Source: UBA2093 sp044340485
GTDB taxonomy: Bacteria > Actinomycetota > Acidimicrobiia > Acidimicrobiales > Ilumatobacteraceae
Assembly (NCBI GenBank): GCA_044340485.1
Contig: JBIITN010000008.1
Span: forward strand, 1-64,000
Length of the DNA stretch: 64,000 nucleotides
Direction of reading: 5' to 3'
Made by a program: the position numbers and the translations under genes
In this document: positions 43,815 through 52,213 of the stretch, piece by piece
Layout: each line of letters starts with the position of its first letter
Position numbering within the stretch: the stretch's first letter is position 1
Notes under the pieces: model-generated
Told to the model about the DNA's origin: nothing
The model's database searches: none
What the model saw: the letters and a program-made list of their open reading frames with translations, nothing else

Positions 43815-44591
43815 GTGAAGACCTATCTCGATTCGATTCTCGCTTTTCATCGCGAGCGTGCTCGCAACGATCAGCGAGATCTGTCGGCGTTGGTGTCACA
43901 GGCACATAAAACTGATGCAGTGCGCGGGTTTCGTCGCACACTGACGCATGCAGGGCATCTCGCGGTTATTTCTGAGATCAAACGTCGTTCGCCGTCGAAA
44001 GGCAACCTGAATGCAGACCTCGATGCGGGTGCGTTGGCTCGCCAGTACGAAGCTGGCGGTGCAAGTTGTCTATCGGTGTTAACAGACGAACCGCACTTTG
44101 GGGGTTCTATTGCAGATCTGCAAACTGCTCGTACTGCGTGCTCGTTGCCAGTGCTTCGCAAGGATTTTACGGTCGACGTGCGAGACGTGTGTGATGCGCG
44201 CATCATGGGTGCTGACTGTGTATTGCTGATCGCTGCGGCGTTGTCTGCAAATGAAATGCGTCTTTGCTTATCGATGGCTCACGAAGTGGGCATTGATGCA
44301 TTGGTTGAAGTGCACGACGAAAAAGAACTCGCCGTGGCACTGGACTGCGGGGCAGATCTTGTTGGGGTGAACCAGCGTGACCTCGTCACCTTTAATGTCG
44401 ATCACGAGCGGGCGGTCCGGATGGGTTCTGTCATTCCAGAATCGGTGGTGTCGGTTGCAGAGTCGGGTGTGCGCGGGCGCGCTGATGCACAAGCGCTTCG
44501 TGCAGCCGGCTATGACGCTGTCTTGGTGGGAGAGCATCTCGTGACAGCTAGTGATCCCGTGGCGGCGTTGAAAGACCTTCTCGTTCCATAA
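43815..44591 (+). CDS. trpC: Indole-3-glycerol-phosphate synthase
   Basis: A 258-residue TIM barrel. VISEIKRRSPSKGNL (substrate-binding Lys and Ser), LSVLTDEPHFGGS, LPVLRKDFTVD (catalytic Lys), GADCVLLIAAAL, LVEVHDEKEL (Glu) and GVNQRDLVTF are the family marks. It closes the indole ring in tryptophan synthesis. The start is GTG 43815, with no evident ribosome site. The next gene, trpF, begins 97 bases later, and that gap has no clear regulator besides a 7-base inverted repeat (44597/44665). Confidence 0.94.
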   Translation: MKTYLDSILAFHRERARNDQRDLSALVSQAHKTDAVRGFRRTLTHAGHLAVISEIKRRSPSKGNLNADLDAGALARQYEAGGASCLSVLTDEPHFGGSIADLQTARTACSLPVLRKDFTVDVRDVCDARIMGADCVLLIAAALSANEMRLCLSMAHEVGIDALVEVHDEKELAVALDCGADLVGVNQRDLVTFNVDHERAVRMGSVIPESVVSVAESGVRGRADAQALRAAGYDAVLVGEHLVTASDPVAALKDLLVP

Positions 44592-44687
44592 ATCAGGCTG
44601 TAGATCGTCACATTCATAATCACAGTGCGTACTCGGCGCACAAATGATTCACCATTTATGCCAGCTACAGCAACTACCGTGCATTCC

Positions 44688-45341
44688 ATGTTCGTCAAAA
44701 TCTGCGGCGTCACGTCTGAAGACGATGCGCTCTTGGCAGTCGCATTGGGCGCTGACGCAATCGGGTTTATCTTCGCGCCCTCGTCACGACAGATTGCGGT
44801 GCAAAAGGTGTATGACATCACTCGAAGACTGCCGCCTGAAATCTTGACTGTGGGAGTCTTCAAAGATGCTCACCCATCACGTGTTGTTGAAATGGTGCAA
44901 AGCGCTGGCGTGAAGGCCGCTCAACTTCATGGACACGAGCGCCCTGATGATGTTCTTGCGATCAGTAAGCACGTTCGTTTTGTGATCAAGGCAGTGACCG
45001 CGGGAACAGTGGATGCTTCGCGTGCCAATCAGTTCAATACCGACTACATCTTGGTGGATTCCGCATCTCCTGGAAGCGGACAAGTGTTTGACTGGAGCCT
45101 TGTCGTGAATGTGCCTGAGGTGCCGAAATTGATCTTGGCGGGCGGGTTAACCCCCGACAATGTGGCAGAGGCAATTACCGCGGTGAAGCCATGGGGAGTC
45201 GATGTCGCCTCGGGGGTCGAGGCAAGCCCGGGAAAGAAAGACCCGCTGGCGATGAAGAGATTCATCGAAACCGCAAAAAGTGCAGCGCCTGAGCCCCATC
45301 GTGGGCCTGACACTATGCCTTATGACTGGACCGACGAATAA
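44688..45341 (+). CDS. trpF: Phosphoribosylanthranilate isomerase
   Basis: A 217-residue TIM barrel. FVKICGVTSEDDALLAV carries the catalytic Cys, GFIFAPSSRQ follows, AQLHGHERPDD is mid-domain, YILVDSASPGSGQVFDW carries the catalytic Asp, and LAGGLTPDNV closes. It converts N-phosphoribosylanthranilate to the isomer used by TrpC. ATG 44688 aligns with the family; upstream ATGs at 44625 and 44658 are in frame but give an odd extension. A 15-residue hydrophilic tail (PEPHRGPDTMPYDWTDE, in part) is followed by the 39-bp tandem repeat, which includes the last six codons and the stop. Confidence 0.93.
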   Translation: MFVKICGVTSEDDALLAVALGADAIGFIFAPSSRQIAVQKVYDITRRLPPEILTVGVFKDAHPSRVVEMVQSAGVKAAQLHGHERPDDVLAISKHVRFVIKAVTAGTVDASRANQFNTDYILVDSASPGSGQVFDWSLVVNVPEVPKLILAGGLTPDNVAEAITAVKPWGVDVASGVEASPGKKDPLAMKRFIETAKSAAPEPHRGPDTMPYDWTDE

Positions 45342-45421
45342 CGCGGTCCAGATTGGCCCTATGACTGGACCGACGAATAACGCGGTCCAGATTGGCCCTA
45401 TGACTGGACCGACGAATAACG
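45321..45421 (+). repeat. 39-bp tandem repeat containing the trpF stop codon
   Basis: Two identical 39-base units (45321-45359, 45360-45398) and a 23-base partial third (45399-45421). The first begins inside trpF, encoding YDWTDE and its TAA. Each complete unit has the inverted repeat CTGGACCG/CGGTCCAG around a loop that holds the stop codon. The period is 13 codons, so each TAA is in frame with the next. The bases after the TAA read, in frame, RGPDWPYDWTDE-stop, close to the native RGPDTMPYDWTDE-stop, with synonymous differences in all four RGPD codons. Confidence 0.95.
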
Positions 45422-45485
45422 GACCATGACATCATGCACGTAAACCAATGGTGCAATTTCACTCATTTCGTGGTGGACTTTGACC

Positions 45486-46652
45486 ATGTCTGTACTTGTC
45501 ACCCCTGGTTCTGATGGTCGCTTTGGCGACTTCGGTGGCCGCTTCATTCCCGAGACATTGGTTCCTGCGTGTGAGGAACTGGAAGCAGCCTTTGCAGACG
45601 CATGGCAAGACAGCGCATTTCGTTTCGAATTAGACGAAATCTTGCGCGATTACGCAGGACGACCAAGCATCATCACTGAATGCCACAATCTTGGTCGTCA
45701 ACTTGGTATTCGTCTCATCTTGAAACGTGAAGACCTCAATCACACCGGGTCACACAAGATCAACAATGTTCTTGGTCAAGCATTGCTCGCAAAGCGAATG
45801 GGCAAGTCGCGTCTTATTGCAGAAACTGGTGCCGGGCAACACGGTGTTGCTACAGCAACTGCCGCAGCGCTGTTTGGCATGAAATGCAAGGTGTATATGG
45901 GCGCTGTCGATGTCGAGCGTCAACAACTCAATGTATTTCGTATGCGACTTCTCGGAGCCGAAGTAGAGGCTGTTACATCAGGCAGTCGCACACTCAAAGA
46001 TGCGGTAAATGAAGCGATGCGCGACTGGGTGGCATCAGTGGTTGACACTCATTACTGCCTCGGATCTGTGATGGGTCCTCATCCATATCCGTTTATGGTG
46101 CGTCAGTTCCATCGCGTGATTGGTGACGAAGCGCGCGAACAATGTCAGGAGTATCTCGGAACACATCCAGACGTTGTAGTGGCCTGTGTTGGTGGCGGAT
46201 CAAATGCAATGGGTATCTTTTCGGGCTTTGTGGATTTACCGTCACGACTCATTGGTGTTGAACCCGCTGGTGGTGCCGCTGTCACTCGCGGACAACCTGG
46301 CGTTGTGCACGGCATGAAGAGCTACCTCATGCAAGATGAATACGGACAAGTGGCAGAAGCCCACAGTGTGAGTGCTGGTTTGGACTATCCCGGTATCGGT
46401 CCGGAACATTCGTATTTGGCATCTATCGGACGCGCTGAATATCCGACGGTCACAGACGCTGAAGTCATCGATGGCTTTCAACTGCTCGCACGTACTGAGG
46501 GAATCATTCCCGCACTTGAATGTGCTCACGCTGTTGCATGGATCTCGCGCCAAGCGCCATCGATGCAAGGACAGACGGTGTTGATGAACTTGTCTGGTCG
46601 CGGCGACAAAGATGTCGGACAAATGATGGACATCTTGGGTGGACTTGCGTGA
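45486..46652 (+). CDS. trpB: Tryptophan synthase beta chain
   Basis: A 388-residue PLP enzyme. It begins DGRFGDFGGRFIPETLVPA, as TrpB does. The PLP lysine is in HTGSHKINNVLGQ, the phosphate cup is GGGSNAMG, and GAGQHGVATATAAALFG and GRGDKD follow in order. It condenses indole with serine. ATG 45486 is preferred. It starts 65 bases after the end of the 39-bp repeat array that separates it from trpF. Its stop overlaps the trpA start by four bases. Confidence 0.96.
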   Translation: MSVLVTPGSDGRFGDFGGRFIPETLVPACEELEAAFADAWQDSAFRFELDEILRDYAGRPSIITECHNLGRQLGIRLILKREDLNHTGSHKINNVLGQALLAKRMGKSRLIAETGAGQHGVATATAAALFGMKCKVYMGAVDVERQQLNVFRMRLLGAEVEAVTSGSRTLKDAVNEAMRDWVASVVDTHYCLGSVMGPHPYPFMVRQFHRVIGDEAREQCQEYLGTHPDVVVACVGGGSNAMGIFSGFVDLPSRLIGVEPAGGAAVTRGQPGVVHGMKSYLMQDEYGQVAEAHSVSAGLDYPGIGPEHSYLASIGRAEYPTVTDAEVIDGFQLLARTEGIIPALECAHAVAWISRQAPSMQGQTVLMNLSGRGDKDVGQMMDILGGLA

Positions 46653-47449
46653 CGTCGACAGAACGCACGACCCATGGCCAATTAGAAACCGCGCTTCTTG
46701 CGCGACGTGATACTGGCGGCAAGTGTCTTGTTCCATACATCACAGGTGGGTATCCGGGGTGGCAAGATGCCATTCGCATTGCTGCGGCAAATGGAGCAGA
46801 TGCAATCGAGATTGGATTGCCGTTTTCTGATCCTGCAATGGATGGCCCCGTCATCCAACAAGCGTCAGAAATCGCGCTTGCGAAAGGCGCGAACCCGGTC
46901 AACATCTTGCACGAGGTACGCACTCTTGATGTAGAGATCCCACTTGCGGTGATGTGTTATTACAACACGGTTTTCCATGCCGGACACGAACGTTTTGCTC
47001 ACTGGTTAAACGAAGCCGGTGTGAGTGCAACGATTATTCCTGATCTTCCCTTAGATGAAGTTGGTCCATGGGCACAGGTTGCAGATGCCGCGGGAATAGA
47101 AACAGTGATGCTTGCTGCTCCAACAACGCCCGATGAACGACTGGTGCGCATCGTTGCACGCGCTCGCGGATTTGTGTATTCGGTGGGGCTTCTTGGAGTT
47201 ACGGGAGAACGCGACACTCTTGCTGGTACCGCTACCGCGTTGGCGGCACGACTCAAAGCCATCACCGACATGCCGGTACTAGTTGGCGTTGGTGTATCAA
47301 ACGCTGAACAAGCGGTGGAAGCGTGTCATGTTGCAGATGGAGTGATCCAAGGTGCGTCAATGGTGAGACGGCTTATGGATGATGGTCCCGAAGCAGTGGG
47401 ACAATATGTGAAAGAAGTGCGTACCGCTCTTGATGCAGCCTTCTTGTAA
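46649..47449 (+). CDS. trpA: Tryptophan synthase alpha chain
   Basis: A 266-residue TIM barrel. LVPYITGGYPGWQ is the loop 2 start, IEIGLPFSDPAMDGPVIQQA carries the catalytic Glu and Asp (the two acid residues seen as EIGLPFSDP and DGPVIQ), and FVYSVGLLGVTGER is the phosphate site. It cleaves indole-3-glycerol phosphate and channels indole to TrpB. GTG 46649 sits inside the trpB stop (GTGA). A longer frame to 46520 is in trpB and rejected. Peroxiredoxin bcp follows at 12 bases. Confidence 0.95.
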   Translation: MTSTERTTHGQLETALLARRDTGGKCLVPYITGGYPGWQDAIRIAAANGADAIEIGLPFSDPAMDGPVIQQASEIALAKGANPVNILHEVRTLDVEIPLAVMCYYNTVFHAGHERFAHWLNEAGVSATIIPDLPLDEVGPWAQVADAAGIETVMLAAPTTPDERLVRIVARARGFVYSVGLLGVTGERDTLAGTATALAARLKAITDMPVLVGVGVSNAEQAVEACHVADGVIQGASMVRRLMDDGPEAVGQYVKEVRTALDAAFL

Positions 47450-47461
47450 TACGGTAGAACC

Positions 47462-47914
47462 ATGTTGACATCTGGCGACAAAGCCCCCGACATCGAGTTG
47501 CTTGATCAAAACGGCAAGACGGTGACATTGCAGAAATACGCAAAACGAAAAGTGCTCGTGTATTTCTATCCAAAGGCTGACACTCCTGGTTGCACCACGC
47601 AGTCGTGTGGATTACGTGATGTGAAAGATCAAATTGGTAAAACTGCAATTATCGGGATTAGTCCTGATGCGCCTGCGAAGCAGAAGAAGTTTGACGATAA
47701 ATACGAATTGGGGTTCCCGTTGCTCGCCGACACCGAGAACACAGTGGCGAAGGCGTACAAAGTGTGGAAGAAGAAGTCCATGTATGGTCGCGAATACATG
47801 GGTATCGAACGATCAGCTTTTCTCATCGATGGCAACGGTGTCATTATCGACGCGTGGTACAAGATTTCTCCTAAAGACACCCCAACGCAATTGTTGAAAG
47901 CCTTGGGGAAGTAA
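47462..47914 (+). CDS. bcp: Thioredoxin-dependent peroxiredoxin, Bcp/PrxQ type
   Basis: A 150-residue protein. PKADTPGCTTQSCGLRD contains the peroxidatic Cys and, five residues later, the resolving Cys of the atypical PrxQ group. LDQNGKTVTL opens the thioredoxin fold, and RSAFLIDGNGVI closes it. It reduces hydroperoxides with thioredoxin. It lies between trpA and fabZ and is probably part of the same operon, without a known link to tryptophan. Confidence 0.94.
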   Translation: MLTSGDKAPDIELLDQNGKTVTLQKYAKRKVLVYFYPKADTPGCTTQSCGLRDVKDQIGKTAIIGISPDAPAKQKKFDDKYELGFPLLADTENTVAKAYKVWKKKSMYGREYMGIERSAFLIDGNGVIIDAWYKISPKDTPTQLLKALGK

Positions 47915-47918
47915 GAAC

Positions 47919-48344
47919 ATGACGTTTCCATCACCTCTCGATGTGTTGCCTCATCGGCCCCCGTTTCTTTTTGTAGACCGAATTACTGAACTCGAACCAG
48001 GTGTTCGTGCAGTTGGACACTGGAAGTTGTCTGGTGACGAATGGTTTTTCCCTGGTCACTTCCCGGGTCGCCCGACACTTCCCGGTGTGTTGATGTGCGA
48101 AGCCATTGCTCAAGTAGGCGCCTACACCGTGCTCACAAGCGACGGCATGGCTGGCAAGTTGCCGTTATTTGGAGGACTTGATGCCGCACGTTTTCGTAAG
48201 CAAGTATCTCCCGGCGATGAGTTGCAACTTGTGGTTGAACTCGGTCGAATGAGCGCACGTGCCGGCAAAGGTTCTGGCAAGGCATTGTTGAATGGTGAAG
48301 TTGCGTGCGAATGCGATTTGATGTTTGTGTTGGTGAACGCATAA
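47919..48344 (+). CDS. fabZ: 3-hydroxyacyl-ACP dehydratase FabZ
   Basis: A 141-residue hotdog-fold enzyme. LPHRPPFLFVDRI begins it, and FFPGHFPGRPTLPGVLMCEA contains the catalytic His (GHFPG) and Glu (CEA). It dehydrates 3-hydroxyacyl-ACP in fatty-acid elongation. It is apart from the fab operon at 49-53 kb and on the other strand, but only 700 bases away. Start ATG 47919 follows bcp by four bases. Confidence 0.93.
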   Translation: MTFPSPLDVLPHRPPFLFVDRITELEPGVRAVGHWKLSGDEWFFPGHFPGRPTLPGVLMCEAIAQVGAYTVLTSDGMAGKLPLFGGLDAARFRKQVSPGDELQLVVELGRMSARAGKGSGKALLNGEVACECDLMFVLVNA

Positions 48345-48347
48345 CGA

Positions 48348-49022
48348 ATGAGCGGTGTTCGCGGATTTCTCTTTTTTGATCTGGATGGCACCATTGCAGA
48401 ATCAGGCGGTGATATCTCCAAAGCGATGAACGAAGTGTTCGCCGAGTTGGGTGTTGCTCCAATTACCGACTCAGAAAAAGCGTTTCTGATTGGGCCACCG
48501 CTGCAAGACGCAATACCGCCTCTGTTGCGAGCGCGAGACGTTGATGTTGCGCGCACACAATCAGTGATTGACCGATATCGACAGATTTACAAGAGCACGT
48601 ATCTGCCACATACACGAGCAATTGAAGGCGTTTCGGAAGTGGTGAGACAATTTCATGCAGATCGGTACGTGTTGTCGGTGGTCACTACAAAGCCACAGCC
48701 ACAAGCCGGCATCGCATTGCGTGCGACCGGTCTCATGGACTGTTTCACCACAGTGGTGGGGCCTCGGGAAAATGAGCCGACACCAAAAGATGAGTTGCTT
48801 CGCATTGCCATGGCTGATGTCTCGGTGCGATTACAGACAACAGTGGAAGCGGATGTCTCGTGGATGATTGGTGATCGTCATTTCGATATCAATGCTGCTC
48901 ATGCTGTGGGAGCAACTTCAGTAGCGGTGATGTGGGGTCATGGAGACGAAGTTGAATTTATGAGCGCATCTGCGCATCACATCGTTCATAGTCCACATGA
49001 ATTACTGCGCGTCATAGATTAA
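48348..49022 (+). CDS. HAD-superfamily phosphatase (phosphoglycolate-type)
   Basis: A 224-residue HAD hydrolase. Motif I is FFDLDGTIAESGGD (two Asp), motif II VVTTKPQPQ, motif III/IV WMIGDRHFDINAAHA. A helical cap follows motif I. It is similar to phosphoglycolate phosphatase Gph and related sugar-phosphate phosphatases. Substrate is not settled. It overlaps nothing, lying three bases after fabZ and converging on fabF. Confidence 0.88.
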   Translation: MSGVRGFLFFDLDGTIAESGGDISKAMNEVFAELGVAPITDSEKAFLIGPPLQDAIPPLLRARDVDVARTQSVIDRYRQIYKSTYLPHTRAIEGVSEVVRQFHADRYVLSVVTTKPQPQAGIALRATGLMDCFTTVVGPRENEPTPKDELLRIAMADVSVRLQTTVEADVSWMIGDRHFDINAAHAVGATSVAVMWGHGDEVEFMSASAHHIVHSPHELLRVID

Positions 49023-49030
49023 GCGCGAGA

Positions 49031-50212
49031 TCAGGCAGGTGCGATAACAATCGATCCGTTGTGTCCACCAAAGCCAAAGTTGTTGGAGATGGTAGGACCA
49101 GGCGTCCATTCGCGTGGGGCGCCAGTAACAACGTCGATCGACATCAATGGATCAATTGTGGTGGTGCCCGCGGTGGGCGGAATTGCTTTGTGCTCAAACG
49201 ACAGCAATACAGAAGCTGCTTCGAGTGCTCCGGCAGCACCAAGTGCATGGCCAGTGACTCCCTTGCCGCTGGTAACTGGAACAGCGTTTGGGCCAAAGAT
49301 CTGTGCCATTGCTTCTGCTTCGGCAGCATCGTTTAATGGAGTTGACGTTCCGTGAGCGTTGATCTGTGTGATCTGTTGTGGCGACAACCCAGCATCTTCC
49401 AACGCGAGTCTCATGCACGTGATTGCGCCTGTTCCACCTGGTGATGGGGCGGTGATGTGGTATGCATCGGCATTACTTGCTGCACCAAGTATTTCTCCCA
49501 GAATGGCGGCACCGCGTTTCACTGCGAGATCAAAGCGTTCGAGGATGAATACAGCAGCGCCTTCACCCATCACAAAACCATCTCGCTTTTCATCAAAGGG
49601 CATGCTCACACCAGTGGTGGACAGTGCTGTCATGTTTCCAAAACCCGCAAGAGCGGTGACTGTGGCAGCTGATTCGGATCCGCCAGTTGCAACCGCATCA
49701 CACTTGCCCCACGCGATGAGTCGCGCTGCGTATCCGAGGGAATGAGTTGACGCTGCACAGGCTGTGCAGATGGTTTCGTTGGGGCCTTGCAGGTTGTAGC
49801 GCATAGAGATGGCCGCACCTGAAGCATTTGCCATCATCATGGGAACAAGAAACGGCGACACACGACGTTCGCCTTTTTCCATGCGCACTTCAATCTGTTC
49901 TTCGAGAGTGTGGAGCCCGCCAATTCCGGTGGCGAAAATAGTGCCGAATCGACCAGGCTCAACGTTGAGCGTTCCCGCTTGTTCGAAAGCTTCTCGTGCA
50001 GCGGCAAGTGCGAATTGTTCGACGCGATCGGATCGGCGAGCCTCTTTGGGGTTATCAAAATAGGGAAGTGGATCCCAATCGTCAATCTCTATTGCTTTAC
50101 GTCCGGAAATCCCAGGACCAAGCAATCCTTTCCAATACTGCTGTTTGCCGATACCGCAGGGCGCAACAACGCCATAGCCAGTAATGGCAACCCGATGACC
50201 CGCACCGATCAT
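49031..50212 (-). CDS. fabF: 3-oxoacyl-ACP synthase II (KAS II)
   Basis: A 393-residue condensing enzyme. The Cys-His-His triad is seen in ICTACAASTHSLGYA (active Cys), INAHGTSTPLND (His) and GVTGHALGAAGALE (His). NNFGFGGHNGSI is the usual end. It elongates acyl-ACP with malonyl-ACP. It is the last gene in the minus-strand fab operon, following acpP by four bases. It is shorter by about 20 residues than E. coli FabF, with no clear deletion in the core. Confidence 0.94.
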   Translation of the reverse strand: MIGAGHRVAITGYGVVAPCGIGKQQYWKGLLGPGISGRKAIEIDDWDPLPYFDNPKEARRSDRVEQFALAAAREAFEQAGTLNVEPGRFGTIFATGIGGLHTLEEQIEVRMEKGERRVSPFLVPMMMANASGAAISMRYNLQGPNETICTACAASTHSLGYAARLIAWGKCDAVATGGSESAATVTALAGFGNMTALSTTGVSMPFDEKRDGFVMGEGAAVFILERFDLAVKRGAAILGEILGAASNADAYHITAPSPGGTGAITCMRLALEDAGLSPQQITQINAHGTSTPLNDAAEAEAMAQIFGPNAVPVTSGKGVTGHALGAAGALEAASVLLSFEHKAIPPTAGTTTIDPLMSIDVVTGAPREWTPGPTISNNFGFGGHNGSIVIAPA

Positions 50213-50216
50213 GTGG

Positions 50217-50453
50217 TTAGAGCTTGCTCGTCACCAGATTGAATGCCGCACCAACAGTGGTGATGCCTTCAAGATCTTCTTCTGGTACTTCGACGCCAAA
50301 CTCTTCTTCAAGAGCCATAACTAACTCCACGAGGTCAAGTGAGTCAGCATCAAGGTCGTCGGCAAAGCTTGCTTCTGGTGTCACTTTGGATGCGTCCACT
50401 GACAATGTGTCAACTGCGCACTTCACAAAACGGTCAAACTTTTCCTGGTCCAT
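50217..50453 (-). CDS. acpP: Acyl carrier protein
   Basis: A 78-residue acidic four-helix protein. The phosphopantetheine Ser is in DDLDADSLDLVELVMALEEE (a run of 20: D-S-L). The strong AAGGAGA ribosome site suits an abundant protein. It carries acyl chains between the FabD, FabH, FabG and FabF products of the same operon, and FabZ. The start at ATG 50453 is clear. Confidence 0.96.
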   Translation of the reverse strand: MDQEKFDRFVKCAVDTLSVDASKVTPEASFADDLDADSLDLVELVMALEEEFGVEVPEEDLEGITTVGAAFNLVTSKL

Positions 50454-50533
50454 AGGGGATCTCCTTCATTCGGTGTTCTAGTTTCGCACAGCGACTTTGG
50501 AAGTGTTTGGATCAACGGCCCTCTTTTGAGTGC

Positions 50534-51238
50534 TTAGTGACCCATGCCCAGCCCGCCATCGACAGGAATGACAGCTCCCGTGATGTAGGCGGCGTCTTCT
50601 CCTGCCAAAAAGGCGACAACTCCAGCGATTTCTTCGGGTTCTGCCATTCGCGCAAGGGGGACAGCGGCGGTGAGCTGATCGAGCCGATCTTGTCCCAATG
50701 CGGCCGTCATGTCTGTAGCCACTGGGCCCGGCGCAACAACATTGACCGTGATGCTGCGTGAGCCAAGTTCACGCGCAAGTGAGCGAGCAAAACCAACCAG
50801 CCCGGCTTTCGATGCTGCGTAATTTGCTTGTCCCGCCGAACCGAGAAGTCCTACCACCGACGACATCAAGATGATGCGACCTTTGCGAGCACGAAGCATT
50901 CCCTGGGCCGCGCGTTTGGTGACGCGATAAGCGCCCGTGAGATTGGCATTCACAACAGATGCGAAGTCATCTTCTGACATGCGAAGTAGCAGCATGTCTT
51001 TTGTAATGCCAGCGTTAGCGACAAGAATTTCAACAGGACCAAAGTGTTCTTCTACCGCTGTAAACGCAGCATCAACATCAGCTGAGGATGTGACGTCACA
51101 TTTCACGCCAAAGAATTCAGGCGGTGGAGGAGAAGAGTTGTATGTAACAGCAACTTTGTCACCAAGAGCTGCGAAGCGTTGTGCGCACGCGAGTCCAATT
51201 CCGCGCGAACCACCTGTGATGAGAACAACGCGGTTCAT
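50534..51238 (-). CDS. fabG: 3-oxoacyl-ACP reductase
   Basis: A 234-residue SDR. The nucleotide motif is VLITGGSRGIG, with NAGITKDMLL and the Ser/Tyr/Lys triad in MSSVVGLLG and YAASKAGLVGF. The C-terminus GAVIPVDGGLGMGH is usual for FabG. It reduces 3-oxoacyl-ACP with NADPH. ATG 51238 overlaps the fabH stop (ATGA), and the ATG at 51250 in the same frame is discarded. An 80-base gap before acpP holds only the acpP ribosome site. Confidence 0.94.
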   Translation of the reverse strand: MNRVVLITGGSRGIGLACAQRFAALGDKVAVTYNSSPPPPEFFGVKCDVTSSADVDAAFTAVEEHFGPVEILVANAGITKDMLLLRMSEDDFASVVNANLTGAYRVTKRAAQGMLRARKGRIILMSSVVGLLGSAGQANYAASKAGLVGFARSLARELGSRSITVNVVAPGPVATDMTAALGQDRLDQLTAAVPLARMAEPEEIAGVVAFLAGEDAAYITGAVIPVDGGLGMGH

Positions 51239-52185
51239 TCCGCTCCCCATTCAATGATTGCGCTTGCAGCTGTCATGCCCGCGCCAAAGCCAACGAGCAG
51301 CACAAGATCACCCTGCTTCACTCGACCTTTATTCACGGCGTCGAACAGAGCAAGAGGAATAGACGCAGACGACGTATTGCCAGTGTCATTAATGACCACT
51401 GCAGCACGCTCGAGTTCAACACCGAGACGATCACATGCGGCCTCAATGATGCGAATGTTTGCTTGGTGTGGAACAACAAGGGCTAAGTCTTTCGCGGTGA
51501 TACCGGCTGCTTTCATCGATTTCTCGGCGCTGTCGACCATGATGCGTACGGCACGGCGAAATACTTCTTTGCCTTCCATCTTCACAAAACCGCCAAGGTC
51601 GCAGTACAACAAATCTTCTGCAGATCCATCTGCATCGAGATCCCATGCAAGAAGATGCCCCTTGCCCTTTGTTGCATCGAGAACAGCGGCTCCTGATCCG
51701 TCGGCAAAAAGAATTGCAGTGTTGCGATCGGTCCAGTCAGTGATGCGAGCGAGTGTGTCGGTGCCAATAACAAGGACACGTTCGGCGCCCATTGCAATGA
51801 GTCCGTGTGCGGTCACTAACGCATAGACAAAACCAGAGCAAGCCGCATTGACATCAAATGCACCACACGACAAGCCCAATGCGTTTTGGACTGTTGCTGA
51901 TGTTGCTGGCACAGAACGATCAGGGGTGGTGGTGGCAAGCACCAAAGCGTCAATTGACGACGGGTCAATATTGGCCATCTGCATTGCCTGACGCGCACTG
52001 GCAATGCTTAATTCGGCAGTGGAACCTCCAACATGACGTCGCTCAATGCCGGTTCGTTCACGAATCCATGCATCGGACGTGTCAAGGGTTTTTGACAAAT
52101 CGTCGTTTGTGACCGTTTTATGGCCAAGTGCTGTACCCCAACCAATGAATCGAGCACCTCGTACGTGTGATGGAACTGCGGGCAT
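51235..52185 (-). CDS. fabH: 3-oxoacyl-ACP synthase III (KAS III)
   Basis: A 316-residue thiolase-fold enzyme. The active Cys is in FDVNAACSGFVYAL, the His in LVVPHQANIRI and the Asn in VVINDTGNTSSASIPLAL. The opening GARFIGWGTALG is usual. It starts fatty-acid synthesis from acyl-CoA and malonyl-ACP. Preceded by fabD (28-base gap) and coupled to fabG by overlap. Confidence 0.95.
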   Translation of the reverse strand: MPAVPSHVRGARFIGWGTALGHKTVTNDDLSKTLDTSDAWIRERTGIERRHVGGSTAELSIASARQAMQMANIDPSSIDALVLATTTPDRSVPATSATVQNALGLSCGAFDVNAACSGFVYALVTAHGLIAMGAERVLVIGTDTLARITDWTDRNTAILFADGSGAAVLDATKGKGHLLAWDLDADGSAEDLLYCDLGGFVKMEGKEVFRRAVRIMVDSAEKSMKAAGITAKDLALVVPHQANIRIIEAACDRLGVELERAAVVINDTGNTSSASIPLALFDAVNKGRVKQGDLVLLVGFGAGMTAASAIIEWGAE

Positions 52186-52213
52186 AAGGGCCTCCTGTCT
52201 CTCGTAGCAATAT

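Noticed and set aside
44597..44671. Possible tryptophan leader between trpC and trpF (GCTGTAG/CTACAGC)
   Set aside because: The arms are 7 bases with a 61-base loop, no run of Trp codons in a leader peptide and no T tract. Chance is more likely.
30104..45421. CRISPR arrays at the three repeat loci
   Set aside because: The units are directly adjacent with no unique spacers, and no cas genes are present.
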